Source: JBEINZ01 sp040377825
GTDB lineage: Bacteria; Pseudomonadota; Alphaproteobacteria; Rhizobiales; Ancalomicrobiaceae
NCBI GenBank assembly: GCA_040377825.1
Contig: JBEINZ010000061.1
Span: 1 to 12,928, forward strand
DNA length: 12,928 bases
Reading direction: 5' to 3'
Under the pieces are notes generated by a model. That model made no database searches. It was not told where the DNA came from and was given only the letters and a program-made list of their open reading frames with translations. A program made the position numbers and the translations under genes. Below, piece after piece: positions 1 to 7,151 of the stretch. Every line of letters starts with the position of its first letter. The first letter of the stretch is position 1.

Positions 1-340
1 GGCGGTCCGTATAGGTCCGGGTGAGCTTCGAGGCGATCTTCGTACAATAGACGGGGGCTGTCGGGACGCCGAAAGTATGAAAGAGTACGGCGATATCGAA
101 ACGCGCATAATGGAATATCTTTAGGATCGCCGGATCCGCCAAAAGCTGTTCGAGATTGGGCGCGCGTGTCTGGCCGAGCCGGATTTTCACGACATCGGCG
201 CTGCCGTCGCCCGGCGAGAGCTGCACGACACAAAGCCGGTCGCGATGCGGATTGAGGCCCATGGTCTCGGTGTCGATCGCGACACTGCCGTGGTAACGGT
301 CGAGATCGGGCAAGTCGCCGTCGTGGAAGCGGATGGTCAT
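1..340 (-). CDS. rnd: Ribonuclease D-family 3'-5' exonuclease, 5' part only
   Basis: The visible N-terminal 113 residues start at an ATG at 340 and run off the left edge. They match the DEDDy 3'-5' exonuclease domain of RNase D. The exonuclease I motif is VAIDTETMGL, giving metal ligands D23 and E25. The exonuclease II motif is FHYARFDIAVL at 76-86, giving D82. Exonuclease III, with its Tyr and last Asp, lies outside the window. The known role is 3' trimming of tRNA and other small RNAs in the cytoplasm. Many alphaproteobacteria carry a short form of about 200 residues without the HRDC domain, but length cannot be judged here. The gene reads away from the repeat-bearing intergenic region to its right. 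The family call is firm. The symbol is less certain, because alphaproteobacteria can carry more than one RNase D paralogue. Confidence 0.87.
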   Translation of the reverse strand, partial: MTIRFHDGDLPDLDRYHGSVAIDTETMGLNPHRDRLCVVQLSPGDGSADVVKIRLGQTRAPNLEQLLADPAILKIFHYARFDIAVLFHTFGVPTAPVYCTKIASKLTRTYTDR

Positions 341-383
341 GGTGTCCAATCGTCGGGTCGCGGATTAAGGTCTCGCCTCATCC

Positions 384-500
384 CCTAGAGCATTTCCCGA
401 TCGGATGGCTCCATCCGATCGATAGGAATTGCTCCAGGGTGATTAGCTTGAGCCGGTCCTTTTCGTTCGGATCGAAGCGATCCGAACGGGACAGGCTCTA
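384..500. repeat. Two-hairpin palindromic intergenic repeat (REP-like), copy 1
   Basis: The element begins with CCTAGAG and closes with CTCTA. It consists of two long imperfect stem-loops. Hairpin A spans 388-434: arms GAGCATTTCC and GGAATTGCTC enclose a perfect 11-bp stem (CGATCGGATGG at 398-408 and its complement at 411-421). Hairpin B spans 450-498: arms GAGCCGGTCC and GGACAGGCTC enclose a perfect 11-bp stem (464-474 with 478-488). A related layout with the same CCTAGAG start lies at 10463-10570, although the stem sequences differ. CCTAGAGC-type palindromic elements are common in Hyphomicrobiales genomes. The element could fold in RNA from either strand and might limit read-through between rnd and the amine oxidase gene; that role is inferred. 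Confidence 0.75.
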
Positions 501-630
501 TCATACCGAGAGTCGCGGCACTATCCCGCGCCCGCCCAAGGTACGTACCAGTTATCGCCTTGTGTCGGCCGGGGCCACTGGATAAGTGATCGCCAGCCAT
601 GTCTGGCTCAAAATCCGTCGAAGGACTTCC

Positions 631-1875
631 ATGATCTCCATTCCGAACAATCTGGATGCGGTGGTGATCGGCGCCGGCGCGGCCGGGCTCGCCGCGGCGC
701 GGCGGCTTCGGGCGGGCGCAAAGAGCGTGATCGTCGTGGAAGCGCGCGCCCGCATCGGCGGGCGGGCGGTCACGGTTCAGGATAACGGGCATCCGATCGA
801 CCTCGGCTGCGGCTGGCTGCATTCGGCCGACGACAATCCCTGGGTCGCCAAGGCCGCCGCGCTCGGCTTCACGGTGGATCCGACCGATGCCGGCTGGGAC
901 GATCAAACCGACGATCTCGGCTTCTCGCGCGCCGAGCAAAAGGATTTCACGGCGGCCTATGACGCCTTCGAGCAACGCCGCGAAGCCGGTTCGCGCGTGG
1001 ATGCCGATCGAGCGGCCGCTGATTATCTCGAGCCGGCGAACCGGTGGAACCCGTTGCTTAACGCGATCAGCAGCTATGTCAATGGCGTCGAGCTTGCCGA
1101 CCTCTCGACCCACGACACAGGAAATTATGCCGATAGCGGCATCGATCACCGGGTGAGCGAAGGCTATGGCGCGCTAATCGCCGCCTACGGTGCGGATGTG
1201 CCGGTCGTGCTCGATTGCCCGGTTCAACGGGTCGATCATGGCGGCGAGGGCGTAAAACTGACGACGGCGCTTGGGGCGATCACGGCGCGGGTGGCGGTCG
1301 TGGCGGTGCCGAGCAACATCATCGCCCGCGAGATTCTCGCCTTTCGTCCGCGCTTGCCGGACAAGATCGAAGCCGCGCATGCCTTGCCGCTCGGCCTAGC
1401 CAACAAGGTTTTCTTTCGCCTGCGCCGGCCCGCCGCGCTCGCCCCCAACGGGCATTTGATGGGTCGAATCGACACCGTCGCCACCGGCAGCTATACGCTG
1501 CGCCCGCTCGGGGGCCCCATTGTCATGGGCTATTACGGCGGCGCACTCGCTGCGGAACTGGAGAAGGGCGGCGAAGCGGCCTTTGCGGATTTCGCGCTTG
1601 GCGAATTGTCCCATCTGCTCGGCGCCGATATCCGCCGCGAACTCGAATTCGTGACCGCGACGGCCTGGAACGCGGACCCATGGGCGCTCGGCGCCTATTC
1701 CTACGCGCGCATCGGCGCCTGCGACCAACGCGCGACCCTCGCCGCGCCGCACGCCGAGCGCCTATTCTTCGCCGGAGAGGCCTGCTCGATCCACGATTTC
1801 TCCACCGCCCACGGCGCCTACCGCACGGGGATCGCTGCGGCGGAAGAGGCGATCAAGGTGTTGGAGGCGGGGTGA
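631..1875 (+). CDS. Flavin amine oxidase-family FAD-dependent oxidoreductase
   Basis: This is a 414-residue protein of the flavin-containing amine oxidase (monoamine oxidase-like) family. The N-terminal Rossmann motif reads VVIGAGAAGLAAARRL, with GxGxxG at 14-19. An acidic residue for the FAD ribose (E37) and the RIGGR motif at 41-45 follow. The C-terminus ends with the family's FAD-binding stretch LFFAGEACS, then an HGAYRTG-type helix. Such enzymes oxidise amines or related substrates with O2, giving H2O2 and an imine; the substrate here cannot be read. I chose the ATG at 631 because AAGGA sits five bases upstream and the Rossmann strand starts right after it. An in-frame ATG at 586 would add 15 residues with no clear ribosome-binding site. 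No signal peptide is evident. The gene stands alone, with tRNA-Leu downstream on the other strand. Confidence 0.88.
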   Translation: MISIPNNLDAVVIGAGAAGLAAARRLRAGAKSVIVVEARARIGGRAVTVQDNGHPIDLGCGWLHSADDNPWVAKAAALGFTVDPTDAGWDDQTDDLGFSRAEQKDFTAAYDAFEQRREAGSRVDADRAAADYLEPANRWNPLLNAISSYVNGVELADLSTHDTGNYADSGIDHRVSEGYGALIAAYGADVPVVLDCPVQRVDHGGEGVKLTTALGAITARVAVVAVPSNIIAREILAFRPRLPDKIEAAHALPLGLANKVFFRLRRPAALAPNGHLMGRIDTVATGSYTLRPLGGPIVMGYYGGALAAELEKGGEAAFADFALGELSHLLGADIRRELEFVTATAWNADPWALGAYSYARIGACDQRATLAAPHAERLFFAGEACSIHDFSTAHGAYRTGIAAAEEAIKVLEAG

Positions 1876-2016
1876 GGGGGGGATTGGGGCACATGAGATT
1901 TGATGAATTTGAGTTACAAGGCACAGGAGCCCGAGCATTCAGAGCCCTTCCGCGACACGTCTTTCGCCAGCCCCAAGCCGCTACCGACCCGCTCATCCGA
2001 TCAACAACTTCCGAAA

Positions 2017-2102
2017 TGGTGCCCCAGGCCGGACTCGAACCAGCACGCCCTCGCGAGCAACAGATTTTGAGTCTGCCGCGTCTACCATTTCGCCACTGGG
2101 GC
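2017..2102 (-). tRNA. tRNA-Leu (anticodon CAA)
   Basis: Read on the minus strand this is an 86-nt class II tRNA with an encoded CCA end. The 7-bp acceptor stem GCCCCAG pairs perfectly with CTGGGGC. The anticodon arm has a GCAGA/TCTGT stem around the loop CTCAAAA, so the anticodon is CAA and reads UUG codons. A long variable arm and the T-arm GGTTCGAGTCC follow, as expected for leucine tRNA. It lies between the amine oxidase gene and the amber-split YqaA gene, on the opposite strand from both. No T-rich terminator is evident in the 140 bp beyond its 3' end. Confidence 0.95.
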
Positions 2103-2112
2103 ACGGGCGACG

Positions 2113-2141
2113 TTCCTAATCGTGTCTTCAGCGGTTGTCAC
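2113..2141 (-). promoter_or_regulatory. Possible promoter of tRNA-Leu
   Basis: On the minus strand, GTGACA (2136-2141) resembles a -35 box. A TAGGAA hexamer (2113-2118) lies 17 bp downstream in the -10 position, and the tRNA starts 10 bp further on. The spacing is right but the -10 match is poor. This is a weak prediction from sequence alone. Confidence 0.3.
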
Positions 2142-2196
2142 CCCCACATTTGCGCGATGGGGCGCAAGTCGGTGGATTTTCCGGTTTGGGTCGGTT

Positions 2197-2793
2197 ATGC
2201 CGACGACCATGCTGCGTCGCCTTTACGACTGGACCTTCTCGCTTGCCGGCAAACCCGCGGCCGAGCGATGGCTCGCCTTCATCGCCTTCGTGGAAAGCTC
2301 GGTCTTTCTCGTTCCGGCGGATGTGCTCTTCGTCCCCATGGCGCTCGCGCGGCCCGAGCGGGCTTGGCGCTACGCGGCGGTGGCGACCGCCGCGTCGGTC
2401 GCAGGCGGCATCGCCGGCTGGCTGCTTGGCTAGTATGCGTTCGAGGCGCTGGCCGCGCCGATCCTCGCCTTTTACGGCAAGCTCGAGGCCGTCGAGGCGT
2501 TACGGCGCAGTTGGGGCGATAGCGTGCTGTTGCTGCTCGTCACCTCCGGCATCGCGCATCTGCCGCCGATCAAGGTCGTGACGATCCTCGCCGGCGCGGT
2601 CAAGGTCGACCTCTGGCTGTTCATCGTCTCGGCGATCGTCGCGCGCGGCGCGCGCTTTTTCTTCCTGGCCTGGCTGCTGCGCCATTATGGCCGGCCGATC
2701 CTTGCCTTCGTCGAAAAGCGTCTCGGCCTGATCGCCGGCCTCGTGGCGGCGGCGGTCATCGGGATTTATGCCGTGATCCGCTTGGCCGGCTGA
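2197..2793 (+). pseudogene. YqaA-family (DedA-like) membrane protein interrupted by an in-frame amber codon
   Basis: Reading one frame from ATG 2197 (or ATG 2209, start MLRRLYDW) to TGA 2793 gives a YqaA/DedA-like integral membrane protein (COG1238 type) of the expected length, about 198 codons. It includes the family's VESSVFLVPADVLFVPMAL stretch and the later SGIAHLPPIKVVTILAGA and RGARFFFLAWLLRHYG stretches. A single TAG at 2431-2433 (codon 79) splits it within GWLLG–stop–YAFEAL. The frame is intact on both sides, so one substitution, most simply in a Tyr codon, explains it. The downstream part could be re-initiated only at a GTG such as 2524, which would lose the N-terminal membrane segments. 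YqaA/DedA proteins are inner-membrane proteins linked to envelope homeostasis. It is followed 10 bp later by dsbB. A sequencing error or amber suppression is the alternative to a true pseudogene. Confidence 0.8.
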
Positions 2794-2803
2794 GAAGGAC
2801 ACC

Positions 2804-3319
2804 ATGATCGCGATCGCTAAGTTGAAGCCATCGACCCTCGCCGCCCTGCTCCTCGGGCTCGGGCTCGCGACCATTTTAGGCGCGTGGGGCTTCGAACTGA
2901 TCGGCGGCTACATCCCCTGCAAGCTCTGCCTGGAGCAGCGTGACCCCTATTATTACGGCCTGCCGCTGGCGTTCGGCGCGCTCCTCGGCCTGCGGCTCGG
3001 CTGGCCAAAGCCGCTGATCGTCGCGCTCCTGGTCGCGACGGCGGCGATCTTTCTCTACGGCATGTCGCTCGGCGTCTATCAGGCCGGCGCGGAATGGCAC
3101 TTCTGGCAGGGGCCGACGGATTGCGGGGCCACACGCGGCGCGAAGATCCCGACATCGGCGGCAAACCTCCTGGAAAGCCTGAACAAGGTGAAGATCGCCA
3201 GCTGCACCGAGGTGCAATGGCGGATGTTCGGCCTGTCCTTCGCGGGCTGGAACGCGGCCGTCTCCGCAGCGTTGGCCGGGCTCGGACTTTTTGCCGCATG
3301 GCGGGTGGCGCGACCCTGA
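2804..3319 (+). CDS. dsbB: DsbB-family disulfide bond formation protein
   Basis: This is a 171-residue inner-membrane protein of the DsbB family, which re-oxidises periplasmic DsbA and passes electrons to quinone. It has four hydrophobic segments (roughly 11-33, 50-65, 70-92 and 144-167). The first periplasmic redox pair is PCKLC (C39 and C42), followed by an Arg (R46) at the position of the quinone-contacting Arg48 in E. coli DsbB. The second pair is C107 (in TDCGA) and C134 (in ASCTE). All four expected cysteines are present. The start is supported by AAGGA six bases upstream. It begins 10 bp after the broken YqaA gene on the same strand, so they were probably co-transcribed. The amber codon upstream could exert polarity on dsbB. 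Confidence 0.9.
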   Translation: MIAIAKLKPSTLAALLLGLGLATILGAWGFELIGGYIPCKLCLEQRDPYYYGLPLAFGALLGLRLGWPKPLIVALLVATAAIFLYGMSLGVYQAGAEWHFWQGPTDCGATRGAKIPTSAANLLESLNKVKIASCTEVQWRMFGLSFAGWNAAVSAALAGLGLFAAWRVARP

Positions 3320-3342
3320 CGGGCCGAGGTTCCGTCGCGACG

Positions 3343-3359
3343 AAGCCTCTGAAAGGCTT
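3343..3359. terminator. Small hairpin between convergent dsbB and HNH gene
   Basis: AAGCCT (3343-3348) and AGGCTT (3354-3359) can pair around a 5-nt loop, at the meeting point of two convergent genes. The right arm overlaps the TAA of the HNH gene. There is no clear T-run on either strand, so rho-independent termination is only weakly supported. Confidence 0.3.
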
Positions 3360-3915
3360 ACGGCTCCAGTTCGGTATCCCAATAGAGATAGTCGAGCCAA
3401 CTGCGATGCAGGAAATTCGGCGGAAAAAGCCGGCCGTTATTGTGCAAATCATGCACGCTTGGACGAAACGGCAGATGCATCGGATGCATGCCCGCCTCAT
3501 GCGGCGTCTTCGAGCCCTTGCGCAGATTGCAGGGCGAACAGGCGGTCAGCACGTTTTCCCAGGTCGTCGTGCCGCCCTTGGAGCGCGGAACGAGGTGATC
3601 GAAGGTCAGATCCTCCTTCGAGCCGCAATATTGGCACTGAAAACGGTCGCGCAGGAAAACGTTGAAGCGCGTGAAGGCGGGATTGCGCGACGGCTTGACG
3701 TAGGTCTTGAGCGACACCACCGACGGCAGCTTCATCGAGAAGCTCGGGCTGTTCACCATCACGTCGTAGTGGGAGACGATATTCACCCGATCAAGGAACA
3801 CGGCCTTGATGGCGTCTTGCCAGGACCAGACGGACAAGGGGTAGTAGCTCAACGGGCGGAAGTCCGCGTTGAGGACCAGGGCTGGATGGGCTTCCGGAGA
3901 GACGTGGATCGTCAA
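3358..3915 (-). CDS. HNH endonuclease-family protein with TTG start
   Basis: This is a 185-residue protein of a short HNH nuclease family widely conserved in alphaproteobacteria. The N-terminal 75 residues carry the typical VLNADFRPLSYYPLSVWSW block. The HNH domain follows: a zinc pair QCQYC (C94, C97), the catalytic DHLVPRSKGG (D106, H107), N121, and a second zinc pair CSPCN (C126, C129). The nucleic-acid target is unknown, and conservation in genomes without nearby restriction methylases argues for a housekeeping role. The start must be TTG at 3915: GAGGAG (3923-3928) lies seven bases upstream, and the nearby GTG is in a frame closed at once by TGA. The gene converges with dsbB. Confidence 0.88.
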   Translation of the reverse strand: MTIHVSPEAHPALVLNADFRPLSYYPLSVWSWQDAIKAVFLDRVNIVSHYDVMVNSPSFSMKLPSVVSLKTYVKPSRNPAFTRFNVFLRDRFQCQYCGSKEDLTFDHLVPRSKGGTTTWENVLTACSPCNLRKGSKTPHEAGMHPMHLPFRPSVHDLHNNGRLFPPNFLHRSWLDYLYWDTELEP

Positions 3916-4291
3916 GACACGGCTCCTCGCTCGCGATGACTGCGGGGCGTTCTCGATCCCATGCCTGACGGCGAAGGGATCGGCCCCCCGACGAACGCGA
4001 GCAGTATTCTATATGGCGTGTGTCGAACTTGTGAAGCCAACACGCGCATGGCCGGATGTCGCGGCCGGTCGGACGCGCTTGCGCCCGTCGCAAGGAGCGA
4101 AGAGCCATCGAAAAGCGGCCGTTTTAGCGGCATTTCCGAGACTAAAGCGCGCGCGATGGAACAACAACGACGCGTGGCTTTTTCCATCCGCGGCCAAGAT
4201 AGGCTTCGTGCCCCAAGGCAAAGTCGATCGCCGGCGGCGAATCGATCGCGCCGATTTTTCGCCCGGAAGAAAAGCAAAGGTCGGGCTGGGC
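3916..4291. other. Gene-free intergenic region, about 375 bp
   Basis: This lies upstream of the HNH gene and downstream of the MocR-type regulator, both minus strand. Open frames here overlap each other on both strands and have no recognisable domains or ribosome-binding sites. Apart from the possible HNH promoter I see no RNA gene, repeat or terminator. Confidence 0.5.
4008..4036 (-). promoter_or_regulatory. Possible promoter of the HNH gene
   Basis: On the minus strand a TATAGA hexamer (4008-4013) follows CTTCAC (4031-4036) by 17 bp. It lies about 90 bp upstream of the HNH start. The -10 is good and the -35 weak. No experimental support can be read from the sequence. Confidence 0.3.
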
Positions 4292-5767
4292 CTATCGTGG
4301 TCGCGCGACCGAGCCGAGGCGGGCGATGCCCTCGGCGATCTCGTTTGGTTCAAGATTGGCATATCCGAGCAGAAGCGTTTGCGCCGCGCCGGGCGGCGGC
4401 ACGACCATTCGGGCGCTGGCGGCGGTCAGGCCGTAAATTCCGACGCCCTTGGCCGACGCGGCTTCGGTCACGTCCTTGGCCGAGCCCAGGCTCTCGGCCA
4501 ATTGGCAGATCACGTGCATGCCGCCGCCCGCCCCAGCAATCACGGCGGCTGATCCGAAAGCACTTGCAAGCGCTTGCACGAGCGTGTCGCGACGTTCGCG
4601 ATAAATTTGCCGAAGCCGCCGCAAATGGCGGGCATAGGCTCCGGTTCGGATGAATTCGGCAACGACGGCTTGATCCAACCAGGTCTGCTCGCCCGTCGTG
4701 AAGCTCTTGGCGGCCGAGACGGGTTCGATCAGTTCCTCCGGCAAGACCATGAAGCCGAGACGCAGCCCGTCACCAAGCGCCCGAGAAAACGAGCCGAGAT
4801 GGATGACGCGGTCGTCACGATCAAGGCTTGCAACGGCCGCAAGCGGAGGCTCATCATAACGGAAATCGCAATCGTAATCGTTTTCGACCACGTAGGCGCC
4901 GATCTCCGCAGCGCGCCGCAAGAGCGCGGCCCTACGCCCCCTTGAAAGGGTCGCTCCGGTTGGAAACTGGTGGGATGGCATGGTGTGGATGAAGGCTGCC
5001 TCATGCTGCGGAATCCGATCGACCATGAGACCCGCCGTATCGACCGGAACCGGGATCAGCCGCGCGCCGGCGGATTCAAGGAGGAAAGCCGCCGTTCGAT
5101 GGCAGGGATCCTCGACGATCACTGTCGCGCCCGGATAAAGCAGAACCCGCGCGAGCAGGCTTAGCCCCTCCCGCGAGCCGGCGGTGATCACGACACTATT
5201 AACCGATGTTTGAATGCCTCGCGCGCTAGCGAGGTGGTCGACGATGGACGACCGGAGGTCCGGGTCGCCTGCGGGATTGCCATGGCGCTGAAAATGTGTG
5301 GCTCCGCGCGATAGCTTTTCCATCGTGAGCCGGCGCCGTGCCGATAACGGAAACCCGCCGCGATCGGAACCCGCGTACGCAAAATCAATGTCATGCGCCG
5401 CGTTCACCGGGACCTGCATTGGCGCGGCGAACGGAATGGACGGAACCCGGCGCCGCGATCGCTGTGGCATGATCGCCGCGCCGCCTGCCGCTTGTTTAGG
5501 CACACTGGACGCCGGCTCCGGATTAAGCGGGACAACGAAACACCCCGCGCCCCGCCGGGTCGATACATATCCTTCCGATTGCAGTAAATCATAGGCCAGG
5601 ATGACCGTGTTTCGAGCAACCCCAATCTGATCCGCAAGCGCTCTTGATGACGGCAGCCTCGTTCCAGGCTTAAGACTGCCAGATAAAATGGCAGATCGGA
5701 TCCTTTGGTAAATCTGTTCCTGAAGTTTAAGTTCAGGAACATCGGAGAGAATGAGATTAAACATCAT
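4292..5767 (-). CDS. MocR/PdxR-type regulator (GntR HTH + aminotransferase fold) lacking the PLP lysine
   Basis: This is a 491-residue chimeric regulator: an N-terminal GntR-type winged helix, then a linker and a fold-type I aminotransferase-like domain. The winged helix includes LKPGTRLPSSRALADQIGVA and GYVSTRRGAGCFV. The aminotransferase part includes MPSHQFPTG and VVENDYDCDFRY. The family uses bound PLP as effector through a lysine in a SFSK motif; here the motif reads HLGSFSRALGDGLRLGF, with Arg329 (codon CGG, 4781-4783) in place of that Lys. PLP could therefore not form the usual internal aldimine, although everything around it looks intact. The preferred start is ATG 5767. TTG at 5800 would add 11 residues without a ribosome-binding site. 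The gene is divergent from the PII-like gene, the usual MocR arrangement with a target. Which MocR subgroup it belongs to cannot be told. Confidence 0.85.
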   Translation of the reverse strand: MMFNLILSDVPELKLQEQIYQRIRSAILSGSLKPGTRLPSSRALADQIGVARNTVILAYDLLQSEGYVSTRRGAGCFVVPLNPEPASSVPKQAAGGAAIMPQRSRRRVPSIPFAAPMQVPVNAAHDIDFAYAGSDRGGFPLSARRRLTMEKLSRGATHFQRHGNPAGDPDLRSSIVDHLASARGIQTSVNSVVITAGSREGLSLLARVLLYPGATVIVEDPCHRTAAFLLESAGARLIPVPVDTAGLMVDRIPQHEAAFIHTMPSHQFPTGATLSRGRRAALLRRAAEIGAYVVENDYDCDFRYDEPPLAAVASLDRDDRVIHLGSFSRALGDGLRLGFMVLPEELIEPVSAAKSFTTGEQTWLDQAVVAEFIRTGAYARHLRRLRQIYRERRDTLVQALASAFGSAAVIAGAGGGMHVICQLAESLGSAKDVTEAASAKGVGIYGLTAASARMVVPPPGAAQTLLLGYANLEPNEIAEGIARLGSVARPR

Positions 5768-6093
5768 CTCATACTCAAAAAGCTTAAGATCGTTTATCAA
5801 TTGCGTTTTCGAACCATTTCATAGCTATGTTATCCCTTGCTCGAACTAATAGGGCCGAACTCATGAGCCAGAATAATTTCTGGCATCTAAATCCTGGACT
5901 CACAGGAGTTTTTCATAAGTCGAGGACACGCGTCATAAAAATTTCTAGAATGTACGCAGATAGATACCGCCCAACGGTTCATAACGCAACCTGGACACCG
6001 TTACCGGTGCCATAAATTTTTCTGAAAGTGGATCTACGTGTATGCAATGACTCGGTCCATGGTTAAGTATAGTTCACAACCATGGGGGCAAAT
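5768..6093. other. AT-richer divergent intergenic region with candidate regulatory sites
   Basis: This 326-bp region separates the MocR-type regulator from the divergent PII-like gene and is visibly richer in A and T than its surroundings. It holds three CGAAC repeats (5810, 5842, 5856), a perfect hairpin GCCAGAA-TAAT-TTCTGGC (5867-5884), and an inverted repeat just before the PII-like start. MocR regulators typically bind direct or inverted repeats in such divergent regions. Which of these, if any, is the operator is not known. A 62-codon open frame inside has no recognisable features. Confidence 0.5.
6057..6085. promoter_or_regulatory. Inverted repeat over the likely PII-like promoter
   Basis: Perfect 8-bp arms CCATGGTT (6057-6064) and AACCATGG (6078-6085) flank a 13-bp spacer. 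A TATAGT hexamer (6068-6073), placed like a -10 box for the PII-like gene, sits in the spacer. A protein bound here would cover the promoter. No convincing -35 box was found. The arrangement suggests an operator but could be chance. Confidence 0.35.
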
Positions 6094-6420
6094 ATGGCAA
6101 CCATCATACGCTTTACCGTCGCACCGGAACGAATGGAACAAGTCGGCGCCGAGCTCTTGAAACTTAACCTGATCACCATGCGGGTCAGCGAAGTCAAACT
6201 GCCGACCAGGGCAACGCAGCCCGAGCTCTTCCGCGGCCGCCGCTACGAAATGGACATTGTCTCCGGATCCATGTTCGAGCTTGTTATGGAATCAGAGTTT
6301 ACCGACGAGGCTCTCGCGGCTATTCCAGATGACGCCAAAGGCGTCGCCTGCTTGTACGTCGATGCAGCGAATAAGAACCGTATGGACATGCGAAACAAGC
6401 CTTACGCGGCTAGCGCGTAA
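6094..6420 (+). CDS. Divergent PII (GlnB)-like small protein, B-loop shortened
   Basis: This 108-residue protein aligns by eye with nitrogen-regulatory PII proteins. TIIRFTVAPERMEQV matches the first strand and helix. MRVSEVK matches the GlnB MTVTEVK strand. ELFRGRRYEMD (44-54) matches the T-loop ELYRGAEYMVD, and CLYVDAANKNRMDMRN matches the last strand. Y51, the uridylylated tyrosine of GlnB, is kept at the same number, while Y46 is Phe. The nucleotide-binding B-loop (TGKIGDGK in GlnB) is largely missing: only PDDAKG remains, so ATP or 2-oxoglutarate sensing is probably altered. The start at ATG 6094 is chosen because the protein then begins like GlnB and GGGGG lies about five bases upstream; ATG 6082 would add four residues. 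There is no glnA or amtB next to it. It is divergent from the MocR-type gene and may be its target. Confidence 0.65.
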   Translation: MATIIRFTVAPERMEQVGAELLKLNLITMRVSEVKLPTRATQPELFRGRRYEMDIVSGSMFELVMESEFTDEALAAIPDDAKGVACLYVDAANKNRMDMRNKPYAASA

Positions 6421-6461
6421 GATTATTCGCCGGGCGACAGATGGATTGTGAACCTTGAGGC

Positions 6462-7115
6462 TCAACCTGAAAACGATTGCTTCAGGAAGTCCAGGCCTAA
6501 CGCCAAGCCTTCATCCGTGATGCCGTGTCCTGCGCCCGTGGCCGCGTAAGATGTAACCGATAGGCCGGCGGCGGAGAGGGTTTCGACCGCCGGCTGCATC
6601 AAGGCGAATGGGATGACACCGTCATCCGTCCCATGGACGAGTAACACCGGCGGACGCGACCGGGCGTCTGCCTTGAGGTGCTGCGGACCGGCGAGCAGGC
6701 CGCAATACCCGACAATCGCGACTGGGGCGCCGCGGCGGCGCGGGCCGACATGCAGCGCCATCATCGTGCCCTGACTGAAGCCGACCAGGGCGAGCTGCGA
6801 GTCCGTCAGTCCGTGCAGCGCGAGTTCGCCATCGATAAAGGCGTCCAGGATCGGCGCGGCCTGATTGACGCCGCGCCAAAGCTCGCTCGGATCCCGAAAC
6901 GTCAGCGGAAACCATTGGTAGCCGGTGGCGGACAGATCACAGCGTTCGGGCGCATTGGGGGCGACAAAGGCCGTTGTCGTCAGCTGCCCGGCCCAGGCGC
7001 GGCCAAGCTCGATCAAGTCGTACCCATCGGCGCCATAGCCATGAAGAAGCACCACGAGGTATCGCGCGGGGCCGCCATAGGCGGGCGGGAGGCGCGGACC
7101 GTCGAGTATGGACAT
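6462..7115 (-). CDS. Alpha/beta-hydrolase, phospholipase/carboxylesterase family
   Basis: This 217-residue cytoplasmic serine hydrolase belongs to the phospholipase/carboxylesterase (YpfH/EstB-like) family. The oxyanion-hole region is LLHGYGADG (24-31). The nucleophile elbow is GFSQG with S114. The acid is D165 in HGTDDGVIP, and the catalytic His is H197 in GAGHGI. The likely activity is hydrolysis of short-chain carboxylic esters; the physiological substrate is unknown. The ATG at 7115 has GGAGG a few bases upstream. It follows the glycosylase gene by 36 bp on the same strand, suggesting co-transcription. It converges with the PII-like gene, 41 bp from its stop, with no strong terminator between. 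Confidence 0.87.
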   Translation of the reverse strand: MSILDGPRLPPAYGGPARYLVVLLHGYGADGYDLIELGRAWAGQLTTTAFVAPNAPERCDLSATGYQWFPLTFRDPSELWRGVNQAAPILDAFIDGELALHGLTDSQLALVGFSQGTMMALHVGPRRRGAPVAIVGYCGLLAGPQHLKADARSRPPVLLVHGTDDGVIPFALMQPAVETLSAAGLSVTSYAATGAGHGITDEGLALGLDFLKQSFSG

Positions 7116-7151
7116 GCGTCCTCCGGCCGAAGCCGTTTTGCGGGGATCTGT

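Noticed and set aside
385..1149. A 254-codon open frame on the minus strand opposite the amine oxidase gene
   Set aside because: It overlaps the repeat and the antisense of a clear FAD enzyme, has no recognisable motif, and is a shadow typical of GC-rich DNA.
2431..2433. TAG as a recoded amino acid (pyrrolysine-type)
   Set aside because: YqaA proteins have no such residue, no pyrrolysine genes are visible, and this type of bacterium is not known to use the system.
1215..2522. A 435-codon plus-strand frame spanning the amine oxidase 3' end, tRNA-Leu and part of the YqaA gene
   Set aside because: Its translation is Arg/Ala-rich low-information sequence crossing a tRNA gene and two real genes in other frames.
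3094..3939. A 281-codon plus-strand frame opposite the HNH gene
   Set aside because: It overlaps dsbB in another frame and lies antisense to a well-conserved HNH protein, with no domain of its own.
5827..6015. A 62-codon plus-strand frame in the MocR/PII intergenic region
   Set aside because: It has no ribosome-binding site, no recognisable motif, and contains a palindrome in its middle; a real peptide cannot be excluded but is not supported.
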